Shown: in pieces, positions 1 through 4,815 of the stretch
Layout of the letters: every line of letters begins with the position of its first letter
Position numbering within the stretch: the first letter of the stretch is position 1
Source: a virus
Direction: 5' to 3' (one strand)
DNA: 21,381 nucleotides
Virus record (IMG/VR): IMGVR_UViG_3300037502_002409
Span: 1 to 21,381 of that record
The notes under the pieces: model-generated
Seen by the model: only the letters and a program-made list of their open reading frames with translations
What the model was told of the DNA's origin: nothing
The model's database searches: none
Made by a program: the position numbers and the translations under genes

Positions 1-2
1 GG

Positions 3-113
3 AGTGTAGAAAAGATAGAAAGTGATTTAAAAAACCGTTGGAGCAAAGAAGTAAAAGAGTATGCAGAAGAATGTAAGAAATTTACAGATTGTGTTGAAAA
101 ATTAACTGATTAA
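3..113 (+). CDS. C-terminal end of an unknown gene (partial)
   Basis: Only the last 36 codons lie in the window, read in the single frame that stays open from the left edge to TAA at 111-113; the other two frames stop within 25 bases. The peptide is highly charged and looks helical (Lys/Glu rich, with VKEYAEECKKF and a second Cys in FTDCVEKL). I do not recognise a family. The next gene starts 32 bp downstream behind its own ribosome site, so this is probably the preceding member of the same early operon. Too little remains to name a function. Confidence 0.55.
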   Translation, partial: SVEKIESDLKNRWSKEVKEYAEECKKFTDCVEKLTD

Positions 114-145
114 AATTAGTTTTTTATAGGGAGAGGAATAAGAAA

Positions 146-574
146 ATGATTATATACGCAAATAGTAGGAAATCAGGGAAAACGACCAAAGCAATTAAAT
201 TAGCAGCGTCAACACACAGTACATTGATAGTTCCTAACTCTAATATGGTTCCTATGGTAGAAAAAATGTCAAAAGAGATAGGTTATCCAGTAAGGGTAAT
301 GAGTGCAGACGATCTTTTGAGGTATAGAGATAGACATCCGTCAGATAGAGAAAAACTTAGTATAGTTATAGATGAAATTGATATAGTTCTCAATAAGTTG
401 TTTGGATGCAACGTGTTAATGGCAACAACAACGGGGTTGGAATCGAATATAGAAATCAAAAGTGAAAATACAAAGCGATGCGCTGGATGTGGTAAAGAGT
501 TAACAGTAGTGGAGGAATATTTCAACGGTAATAACTGTGAAAAATGTGAAGGGAGAGTTGGATATGACAAATGA
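146..574 (+). CDS. Small P-loop NTPase-like protein with C-terminal zinc ribbon
   Basis: Product of 142 residues. Residues 1-14 form a first strand followed by a Walker-A-like loop (NSRKSGKTT, Gly11-Lys12-Thr13). The usual first glycine of GxxxxGK[ST] is replaced by Asn6. A Walker-B-like strand SIVIDEID lies at 72-79, with the acidic pair Asp77-Glu78. The strand VLMATTT at 90-96 could be a sensor segment. From about residue 111 a zinc ribbon follows, with pairs Cys112/Cys115 and Cys131/Cys134. The NTPase core is only about 100 residues, much shorter than a normal helicase or AAA domain, so it may be a degenerate nucleotide-binding or DNA-replication accessory protein. Ribosome site GGGAGAGG lies upstream of ATG. 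The gene overlaps the next one by 11 bp. Function is unknown; the motifs are seen directly, the role is not. Confidence 0.75.
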   Translation: MIIYANSRKSGKTTKAIKLAASTHSTLIVPNSNMVPMVEKMSKEIGYPVRVMSADDLLRYRDRHPSDREKLSIVIDEIDIVLNKLFGCNVLMATTTGLESNIEIKSENTKRCAGCGKELTVVEEYFNGNNCEKCEGRVGYDK

Positions 575-737
575 AACAAAGATAGCCTTAAGAGCAGCTT
601 TAGAGGAGTTAATCAAAGAGAACCAAGAGTTAATTAAGCAATCAGATTATTGCAATATAGCAAGAAATGCCTCAACTATGTGTAAGATAGCTGAGACATT
701 AGGTCTTGAAAAGGCAACTAACTTCAAACTATTATAG
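564..737 (+). CDS. Small helical phage protein, 57 aa, unknown function
   Basis: I start the gene at ATG 564 because GGGAGAG at 551-557 is a well-spaced ribosome site; an upstream in-frame start at 537 would lie deep inside the preceding gene. The 57-residue product looks wholly helical (LEELIKENQELIKQ is amphipathic) and has two cysteines. No family is recognised. It overlaps the P-loop gene by 11 bp, which suggests translational coupling. Its TAG stop (735-737) overlaps the end of the convergent minus-strand gene. Probably a small early phage protein. Confidence 0.6.
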   Translation: MTNETKIALRAALEELIKENQELIKQSDYCNIARNASTMCKIAETLGLEKATNFKLL

Positions 738-1196
738 TTGCTTCCTTGATCCGATAGTAAATCCGCTAATATCAGATGAAAATAAGTACAATGTAGAAAA
801 TTCAAATGATTTTTCTGAGTTATTCCAAGGGATTAGAGTTGCATCTCTAACAACAATAGTAGTTGATAAATTAATAATGTTGAGATTTTCAGATGATTTC
901 TCAATATCTGAGAATAACTTATTCGTATTGTTTAAAATCATGGATTCAAGTTCTTCTTCGGTAAAGTTATTTTTGCTAGCATCTACAGAATAATTGCTTA
1001 GATCTATAGACCCAGTAACTAGTCCCTGGGGAGTAACAAGTGAAACTTTGATATTTGGGCTAGATAAAGTTATATCGCCCTCAGCATTTTTGCTTTTCAT
1101 AAATTCACAAGCGTTTTGAAACTGAAATATAGTTTTAGCTTTTACATCTAAAGTGGTTTTAATAAATTCAGGCACAATGGTTTCTTCTTTTGACAT
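732..1196 (-). CDS. Isolated minus-strand gene, 154-aa protein of unknown function
   Basis: This is the only convincing gene on the minus strand. I choose ATG at 1196-1194 because a good ribosome site (AAAGGAG, minus strand) lies about 10 nt upstream; the reading frame continues upstream but without support. The product begins MSKEETIVPEFIKTTLD. It has a predicted helix (residues about 15-35), a beta-rich middle (ITLSSPNIKVSLVTP), an acidic segment FTEEELESMI, and a second beta-rich half ending SGFTIGSRKQL. No signal peptide or membrane segment is seen, and I do not recognise the family. It has its own strong promoter (TTGCGA-N17-TATAAT) and a palindrome at the predicted transcription start. 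Its 3' end overlaps the convergent 57-aa gene by 6 bp. A lone, separately promoted reverse gene in a phage operon suggests a moron or a lysogeny-expressed gene, but that is inference. Confidence 0.7.
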   Translation of the reverse strand: MSKEETIVPEFIKTTLDVKAKTIFQFQNACEFMKSKNAEGDITLSSPNIKVSLVTPQGLVTGSIDLSNYSVDASKNNFTEEELESMILNNTNKLFSDIEKSSENLNIINLSTTIVVRDATLIPWNNSEKSFEFSTLYLFSSDISGFTIGSRKQL

Positions 1197-1222
1197 AAGG
1201 ATATGCTCCTTTCTTTTAGATT

Positions 1223-1237
1223 TCAAGATTAACTTGA
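1223..1237. promoter_or_regulatory. Operator-like palindrome between divergent promoters
   Basis: TCAAG-ATTAA-CTTGA is a perfect 5-bp inverted repeat around a 5-bp centre. It sits at the predicted transcription start of the minus-strand gene and touches the -35 box of the weaker plus-strand promoter, so one bound repressor could control both directions. The binding protein is unknown. Confidence 0.4.
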
Positions 1238-1262
1238 TATCTAAATTATACGTAAATAATAT
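1234..1262 (+). promoter_or_regulatory. Possible plus-strand promoter for the ssb operon
   Basis: TTGATA (1234-1239), 17-bp spacer, TAATAT (1257-1262): five and four matches to the sigma-A consensus. It faces away from, and overlaps, the minus-strand promoter, 42 bp before the ssb start codon. In this AT-rich DNA the match could be chance. Confidence 0.35.
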
Positions 1263-1273
1263 TTTTATCGCAA
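1245..1273 (-). promoter_or_regulatory. Sigma-A type promoter for the minus-strand gene
   Basis: Read on the minus strand: TTGCGA (1273-1268), a 17-bp spacer, and a perfect TATAAT (1250-1245). The expected start of transcription is near 1238, about 42 bp before the start codon at 1196. Confidence 0.65.
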
Positions 1274-1303
1274 TGTACAATTTTAAATATAGGAGGGATT
1301 TAG

Positions 1304-1696
1304 ATGAATAAAGTAATTTTACTAGGAAGAGTAACGAGAGACCCAGAGGTACGATATTCACAATCAGCTACACCAGTAGCAGTCGCAAGGTATGGTTTAG
1401 CAGTTAGGAGGCAGTTTAGTAGACAAGGTGATCCTGATGTTGATTTCTTTAATATAGTGGCATTCGGTAAGGCAGCAGAGTTTGCAGAAAAATACTTTAG
1501 AAAAGGGCAAATGATTGCTATAGAAGGTAGGGCCCAAGTAAATACATGGGAAGATGCTCAAAAGGTTAAAAAAACATCTGTAGACATTATAGTTGAAGGT
1601 CAGCACTTTGCAGAAGGGAAACAAGAGCAAGGCAAACAACCTCAAGAGGATGCATTCGCACAACAGCCACAGGACGATGATGATTTACCATTTTGA
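1304..1696 (+). CDS. ssb: Single-stranded DNA-binding protein
   Basis: The 130-residue product starts MNKVILLGRVTRDPEVRY, the classic OB-fold N-terminus of bacterial and phage SSB, and continues with the family segments VDFFNIVAFGKAAEFAEKY and RKGQMIAIEGRAQVNTWED. After a Gln-rich linker it ends in the acidic tip DDDDLPF, which in the family recruits replication and repair partners, so the protein appears complete and functional. It coats single-stranded DNA during replication. Ribosome site GGAGGG precedes ATG. It is the first gene after the divergent control region and probably heads an operon with the small gene at 1711 and perhaps the tubulin cassette. Length is slightly short of chromosomal SSB (about 150-170), normal for phage versions. 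Confidence 0.97.
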   Translation: MNKVILLGRVTRDPEVRYSQSATPVAVARYGLAVRRQFSRQGDPDVDFFNIVAFGKAAEFAEKYFRKGQMIAIEGRAQVNTWEDAQKVKKTSVDIIVEGQHFAEGKQEQGKQPQEDAFAQQPQDDDDLPF

Positions 1697-1710
1697 GAGG
1701 AGGGAGTATG

Positions 1711-1914
1711 ATGGACTATCAATCAATAGATAATTTTATGCTTAAAATGAACAAGGTTAAAGAGTCAATAAGCTTGGGAGACAGAGTAAGAGGACAAAAG
1801 GTAATCGCCATACATGAACACTTTATCGTAGTTACAAATGGGCGGTATAGAGACACCTTTACTTGGTTTGATTTAGCACAGTCTCCACCAAGGAAATTAA
1901 AGAGAGCATCTTAA
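1711..1914 (+). CDS. Small conserved-looking protein, 67 aa, unknown function
   Basis: I choose ATG 1711 because the ribosome site GAGGAGGG ends at 1704; the ATG at 1708 is only 3 nt away and also possible. Residues 1-20 look helical (SIDNFMLKMNKVKESISL). The rest looks like a short beta barrel: LGDRVRGQKVIAIHEHFIVV followed by GRYRDTFTWFDL, reminiscent of SH3-like or KOW-like small folds. The C-terminus is basic (PPRKLKRAS), compatible with nucleic-acid binding. No family name is recognised. It lies 14 bp after ssb and directly before the phased repeat array of the tubulin cassette; its stop codon is the first TAA of that array. Confidence 0.6.
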   Translation: MDYQSIDNFMLKMNKVKESISLGDRVRGQKVIAIHEHFIVVTNGRYRDTFTWFDLAQSPPRKLKRAS

Positions 1915-1992
1915 TTTATAATAAATTATCTTAAAAGTAAATAACGCAAAATAAAAAATAGTAAAAAATGATAAAAATAAATAAAAAGGCTG
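1912..1992. repeat. Helically phased TAA/A-tract array, candidate centromere (tubC-like) upstream of the tubulin genes
   Basis: The trinucleotide TAA occurs at exactly 10-bp steps: 1912, 1922, 1932, 1942, 1952, 1962, 1972 and 1982. The last four are TAAAAA tracts. A-tracts repeated once per helical turn cause intrinsic DNA bending, and the position directly before the winged-helix gene is where tubC iterons lie in known TubRZ systems. The stretch has no other coding content. It could also be a promoter UP-element region or chance AT richness. Confidence 0.45.
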
Positions 1993-2241
1993 ATGGAAAT
2001 GGATAAATTGGACTATGCAATACTAAATGCCTTACAAGAAACACAAGCAACAACGAGTTTAAGCTCACTGTCGAGGAAACAACTTTTAGAAGATGTAGAT
2101 ATTAAGGGGCAGAATTTATTTATAAGACTTAAGAAATTAGTATCCATGGAACTTGTTAAAAAAGGCATTAAAGATGGGCGAGAACATACCTACTTCATCA
2201 CAGAAGCAGGTATAAAGGAATTGAGGGAGGCGTTAGGATGA
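1993..2241 (+). CDS. Small winged-helix DNA-binding protein (TubR-like partition adaptor)
   Basis: Product of 82 residues (80 if translation begins at the second ATG, 1999, which is better spaced from AAAAGG at 1984-1989). It reads as a winged helix: DYAILNALQE (helix 1), SLSRKQLLEDV (helix 2), KGQNLFIRLKKLVSMELV (recognition helix region), a wing at GIKDGREHTYFIT, and a last helix AGIKELREAL. In TubRZ systems the TubR protein is a small winged-helix dimer that binds the tubC centromere, couples it to TubZ filaments and represses the operon. The 4-bp overlap (ATGA) with the tubulin-like gene and the A-tract array just upstream fit that role. Size and fold are seen; the TubR assignment is by context, since TubR proteins diverge strongly in sequence. 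A generic MarR/PadR-like repressor is the alternative. Confidence 0.65.
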   Translation: MEMDKLDYAILNALQETQATTSLSSLSRKQLLEDVDIKGQNLFIRLKKLVSMELVKKGIKDGREHTYFITEAGIKELREALG

Positions 2242-3266
2242 AAGAGAAAATAGGATTTATAGCAGTTGGGCAAGCAGGAGGGAATATAGGTAGCAGATTT
2301 GAGAAAATCGGTTATGATGTCCTTTTTGTAAATACATCTAAAGAAGATCTAGATACGTTAGATACAAAATTTAAGTATCACATAAAAGGTGGAGAAGGCT
2401 GCAATAAAGACAGAAACAAGGCAAAGGATCTAGTTATAGAAGATTTTGAGAGTATTAGCAAAGAGATAGATGCAAAACTAAAAAATAAATTTATATACGT
2501 TATTTTTAGTAGTGGTGGGGGAACAGGGTCAGGAGCATCACCAATGCTTATTGATTTACTATCACAACACATGGAAAAAGAAGTAGGGGCTGTAACAATC
2601 CTACCAAGCAAACATGAACCTCTTAAAACACACATTAACGCGTATGAATGTTTCAGAGAACTTGAAGAAATTGAGGGGATTGCAAGTATTGTGACATTAG
2701 ACAATAATGCCTGTGAAAACAAACTTTGTATCAATAAAGATTTTGTAGAACTATTTGAAAAAATGCTAGATATGCCTAATAACAAAGATATCCGAGGCAA
2801 CATAGATAAGGCAGAAGTGATGGAGATTATTAGGTCAAAAGGAATGTTGACAATTACTAGGGTGGACAAAGAAGAGACAACAACAGCAAGAGTGATTGAG
2901 AGCTTAAAGAGTAATATATATGCTCCTATAGAGAATGATAAAGTAATTAAATATATAGGAATTGTAACAGCTAAACCAGTAGAATTAGTGGAACTTAAAA
3001 AAGAGGTGGGAAGTTATTTAGATGTATTTCAAGGATATGGGAAGGAAACAGTATGCGTGCTAGCAGGATTAAGTTTACCTTTTAAGAGATTAGAAGAAAT
3101 CAAGAAAGAGGTTGAGGATAATCAAGAGGTGGTTAAAAAGAATCTGCAATCCACTAATAGTGTAAAACTTACCCAAGGAATTAACTTTTTAGATGAACCA
3201 CTTATACAAAAGAAAACTTCATCAAATGGGAAGAACGATATCTTTGCAAAGTATAGAAAAAAGTAA
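2238..3266 (+). CDS. tubZ: Tubulin/FtsZ-family GTPase of the TubZ type
   Basis: The 342-residue product is a phage/plasmid tubulin. T1 loop GQAGGNIG is at 11-18, followed by FVNTSKEDLDTL at 30-41. The tubulin signature loop GGGTGSG lies at 93-99. The base-contact segment VTLDNNACENK begins at 152. A T7-loop motif NIDKAEV at 188-194 carries Asp190 and Glu193, which by analogy with FtsZ complete the GTPase site of the neighbouring subunit. The C-terminal domain covers about 200-300, then a variable linker and a basic tail ending NDIFAKYRKK. From memory, layout and segments resemble TubZ of Clostridium botulinum phage c-st (including LDNN and a NDFFSKY-like end) more than cellular FtsZ, which would also have a different C-terminal peptide. 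The expected role is a treadmilling GTP-dependent filament that segregates a circular prophage; lytic-cycle positioning of phage DNA, as with PhuZ, is the alternative. It starts inside the stop of the winged-helix gene. Confidence 0.92.
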   Translation: MKEKIGFIAVGQAGGNIGSRFEKIGYDVLFVNTSKEDLDTLDTKFKYHIKGGEGCNKDRNKAKDLVIEDFESISKEIDAKLKNKFIYVIFSSGGGTGSGASPMLIDLLSQHMEKEVGAVTILPSKHEPLKTHINAYECFRELEEIEGIASIVTLDNNACENKLCINKDFVELFEKMLDMPNNKDIRGNIDKAEVMEIIRSKGMLTITRVDKEETTTARVIESLKSNIYAPIENDKVIKYIGIVTAKPVELVELKKEVGSYLDVFQGYGKETVCVLAGLSLPFKRLEEIKKEVEDNQEVVKKNLQSTNSVKLTQGINFLDEPLIQKKTSSNGKNDIFAKYRKK

Positions 3267-3284
3267 ATTGAATAGATTCCAATG

Positions 3285-3330
3285 CACTTATACACTGTTT
3301 TTAACGAGCAGAATTGTATAAGTGTTTTGG
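3285..3330 (+). terminator. Stem-loop after tubZ, probable transcription terminator
   Basis: A perfect 10-bp inverted repeat (CACTTATACA 3285-3294, TGTATAAGTG 3315-3324) with a 20-nt loop is followed by TTTTGG. It lies 18 bp after the tubZ stop and would separate early from late-control transcription. The U-run is short, so termination may be partial. Confidence 0.55.
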
Positions 3331-3380
3331 TGCTTATTTAATTAAGTTAGCAAAATTATATAAAGCTTGGGAGGCGCGAT

Positions 3381-3791
3381 ATGATTTTAGATAAAGGGTT
3401 ATGTAAAAAAATAGAATACTACTTATACAATTATCAAGCAGAGTGTGAACAAATGGAATTATTAGAAGAGGATATTATTTTTGGAGTTAAAACAGGCATT
3501 GTAGAGGGTGGAAGGAGCAATACAGTCTCAAGTAAAACAGAGAATAGCGCGTTAAAATTGCTTGAAAAAAGAAAAGATAATGAATGGATAGAGGTAGTTG
3601 AATGTGTGTTAGAGAAATTCAAAGGGACCGAGTATGGAGAAATAATAAAGTTAACCTATAAGGAGCAGTACAGAGTCACAAAGATATTAAGGATCCTTGC
3701 ATTAGAAAAAAGTGCCTACTATGAAAAGAAAAATGATATACTTACATATGCAGCACTTAAAGCTACCGAATTAGGGTTAGTAAAACATTAA
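3381..3791 (+). CDS. Late gene transcriptional activator, RinA/ArpU-like
   Basis: The 136-residue protein matches the small, helix-rich late regulators found just before the packaging genes of Firmicutes phages. It has an N-terminal CKKIEYYLYNYQAECEQMEL helix, a central SNTVSSKTENSALKLLEKR segment (the conserved serine/lysine stretch before the second helix), and a C-terminal helix-turn-helix-like region, YKEQYRVTKILRILALEKSA followed by YYEKKNDIL, resembling sigma-4-type DNA recognition. RinA-type proteins activate the morphogenesis operon. Ribosome site GGGAGG precedes ATG 3381. Downstream lie three AGGGGA repeats next to a promoter-like sequence, a plausible target. Family recognised by pattern and position; the exact subfamily (RinA, ArpU or a related sigma-like regulator) is uncertain. 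Confidence 0.72.
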   Translation: MILDKGLCKKIEYYLYNYQAECEQMELLEEDIIFGVKTGIVEGGRSNTVSSKTENSALKLLEKRKDNEWIEVVECVLEKFKGTEYGEIIKLTYKEQYRVTKILRILALEKSAYYEKKNDILTYAALKATELGLVKH

Positions 3792-3794
3792 AAA

Positions 3795-3834
3795 AATAGT
3801 AGGGGAGAAATAGTAGGGGAAAATAAATAGGGGA
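3795..3834 (+). repeat. Three direct repeats, candidate activator binding sites
   Basis: AATAGTAGGGGA occurs at 3795-3806 and again at 3809-3820 (14-bp period); a shortened copy AATAGGGGA lies at 3826-3834. They begin right after the stop of the late-activator gene and end 3 bp before a promoter-like -35 element, the usual place for class II activator sites. Confidence 0.5.
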
Positions 3835-3837
3835 GTT

Positions 3838-3865
3838 TTTACCTATATTTTCATGCTACTATGTT
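3838..3865 (+). promoter_or_regulatory. Possible activator-dependent late promoter
   Basis: TTTACC (3838-3843), 16-bp spacer, TATGTT (3860-3865): four of six matches in each box and a short spacer, as expected for a promoter that needs an activator. The upstream AGGGGA repeats support this. Downstream, 3863-3892 contains an imperfect inverted repeat (GTTAGTGGGT with ACCCTAAC) in the transcribed leader. Confidence 0.35.
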
Positions 3866-3907
3866 AGTGGGTAATAAATACAAAACCCTAACGCAAATCC
3901 CCCAAAG

Positions 3908-3940
3908 AAAGCTCTTAGCATTTAGCTAGGAGCTTTTATA
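3908..3940 (+). terminator. Leader terminator hairpin before the recombinase gene
   Basis: AAAGCTCTTAGC (3908-3919) pairs with GCTAGGAGCTTT (3925-3936) through 12 bp including one G-U, with a 5-nt ATTTA loop and a following TTAT. It lies between the predicted late promoter and the recombinase, so late transcription would have to read through it, or it ends transcription from the activator gene. Confidence 0.65.
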
Positions 3941-3968
3941 ATGCAAAAAAAGAAAGGTGGTGATATAT

Positions 3969-4547
3969 CTGAATACGGTAGAACCTATTCGTGACCAAGG
4001 GTTAATTCTTGATATAGCAGATTACTTAAGAGAGCAAAGCGAGAGAGATTATGTTCTCTTTATGTTTGGGATCTATTCAGGGCTAAGGATATCAGATATA
4101 TTGCCCTTAAAAGTTAGAGATGTTAAAAATGTAGATTATCTTTATATGCGCGAGAAAAAGACAGGGAAAGAGAAAAGATTTGCAATTAACGAGGATCTCA
4201 AGAAGATAATAAAGCAATATATTAAAGCGAAAAGAGACTATGAATATTTGTTCAAGAGAAGTAAAGGGAAAAATGAACCAATCACAAGACAAAGAGTGTG
4301 GCAAATATTAAATGATGCCGCGCATCATTTCGAATACAAGGATAATATCGGATGCCATACAATGAGAAAAACTTTTGGATATTGGTTATTCCAAGAAACA
4401 AAAGATGCAGCTACAATCATGGATATTTTTAATCATAGTGATATATCGGTTACAAAAAAGTATATTGGTATCACTCAAAACAGTAAGGATACAATGATTA
4501 GAAATTTATCCTATAATAGGAAGAAATCCTCTTCATTTTGCCCCTAA
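3969..4547 (+). CDS. Minimal tyrosine recombinase (catalytic domain only), probable CTG start
   Basis: About 192 residues with a complete tyrosine-recombinase active site: Arg40 (SGLRISD), Lys64/Lys67 (KKTGKEKRF), His130 and Arg133 (HTMRKTFG), His156 (FNHSDI) and nucleophile Tyr165 (KKYIG). It lacks the arm-binding and most of the core-binding domains of full integrases (usually 350-400 residues). I place the start at CTG 3969: the ribosome site AGAAAGGTGGTGAT is an almost full anti-16S match whose core ends at 3960, overlapping the two GTG codons at 3957 and 3960 but ideally spaced from CTG. The resulting start NTVEPIRD agrees with my memory of this phage family beginning MNTVEPIRD. Small recombinases of this type lie between late regulators and terminases in Clostridia phages; their role is unproven. 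Multimer resolution of a circular prophage or a packaging-related function are possible. Next gene starts 268 bp downstream. Confidence 0.88.
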   Translation: MNTVEPIRDQGLILDIADYLREQSERDYVLFMFGIYSGLRISDILPLKVRDVKNVDYLYMREKKTGKEKRFAINEDLKKIIKQYIKAKRDYEYLFKRSKGKNEPITRQRVWQILNDAAHHFEYKDNIGCHTMRKTFGYWLFQETKDAATIMDIFNHSDISVTKKYIGITQNSKDTMIRNLSYNRKKSSSFCP

Positions 4548-4656
4548 TTTTACATATTGAGGTTAGGTAAAATGAGAGTATAAAAAGTAAGAGTTTCTTC
4601 TATTAAAGTGAAAGTAAGAAAGTATGTTTTACAAAATAATAAGATAAGTAAAATAT
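4547..4656. repeat. Two TTTTAC/GTAAAA inverted repeats after the recombinase gene
   Basis: ATTTTAC (4547-4553) pairs with GTAAAAT (4567-4573) across 13 bp, and TTTTAC (4627-4632) pairs with GTAAAA (4648-4653) across 15 bp. Two copies of the same short palindrome beside a recombinase gene could be recombination or regulatory sites, or just AT-rich chance. The 4548-4815 gap has no credible gene. Confidence 0.25.
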
Positions 4657-4668
4657 CACACAATTTAT

Positions 4669-4690
4669 AAAAAGTGCCTTTAGGCTTTAT
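4669..4690 (+). terminator. Weak hairpin, possible terminator after the recombinase
   Basis: AAAGTGCC TTTA GGCTTT forms GCC/GGC plus AAA/TTT pairs with a 2-nt bulge and is followed by ATATAT rather than a U-run. The left arm AAAGTGCC also matches the first eight bases of the packaging-gene repeat at 4777. Confidence 0.3.
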
Positions 4691-4716
4691 ATATCAAGTG
4701 TTTGAATATATTTAGA

Positions 4717-4736
4717 GTTAAAAAGTTAAAAAGTAA
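4717..4736 (+). repeat. Tandem 8-bp repeat in the gap before the packaging genes
   Basis: GTTAAAAA occurs twice in tandem (4717-4724, 4725-4732) with a partial third copy GTAA. It forms part of the non-coding 4548-4815 stretch; function unknown. Confidence 0.4.
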
Positions 4737-4776
4737 CACGACAAAATCTTTATGAATCCCAAGTGTAAAAATTGCA

Positions 4777-4800
4777 AAAGTGCCGAATAGTGCCGAATAG
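4777..4800 (+). repeat. Tandem TGCCGAATAG repeats with an inverted copy inside the downstream gene
   Basis: TGCCGAATAG occurs twice in tandem (4781-4790, 4791-4800), directly before the ribosome site of the small-terminase-like HTH gene. The 14-mer AAAGTGCCGAATAG (4777-4790) has a perfect reverse complement at 4953-4966 inside that gene. Two direct sites plus one inverted site around the start of a DNA-binding gene suggest a protein-recognition site: autoregulation or packaging recognition. Confidence 0.6.
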
Positions 4801-4815
4801 AAAAGGGGTGAAAAT

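Noticed and set aside
706-993. Plus-strand 95-aa open frame antisense to the lone minus-strand gene
   Set aside because: No ribosome site; the opposite strand has a better start, ribosome site and promoter, and the plus frame looks like its shadow.
2378-2869. Minus-strand 163-codon frame opposite tubZ
   Set aside because: Antisense to a gene with unmistakable tubulin motifs; serine/leucine-rich shadow without start signals.
3285-3324. Ten-bp inverted repeat as a dif/lox-like recombination site
   Set aside because: The 20-nt spacing is far from the 6-8 bp cores used by tyrosine recombinases, and the following T-run and position after tubZ fit a terminator better.
3795-3834. CRISPR-like repeats
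   Set aside because: Repeat unit of 12 bp with 2-5 bp spacing and only three copies; no spacer-length intervals and no cas genes.
3969-4547. Classic phage integrase defining a chromosomal attachment site nearby
   Set aside because: The protein lacks arm- and core-binding domains, sits between late regulator and packaging genes rather than in a lysogeny module, and no att-like core can be identified.
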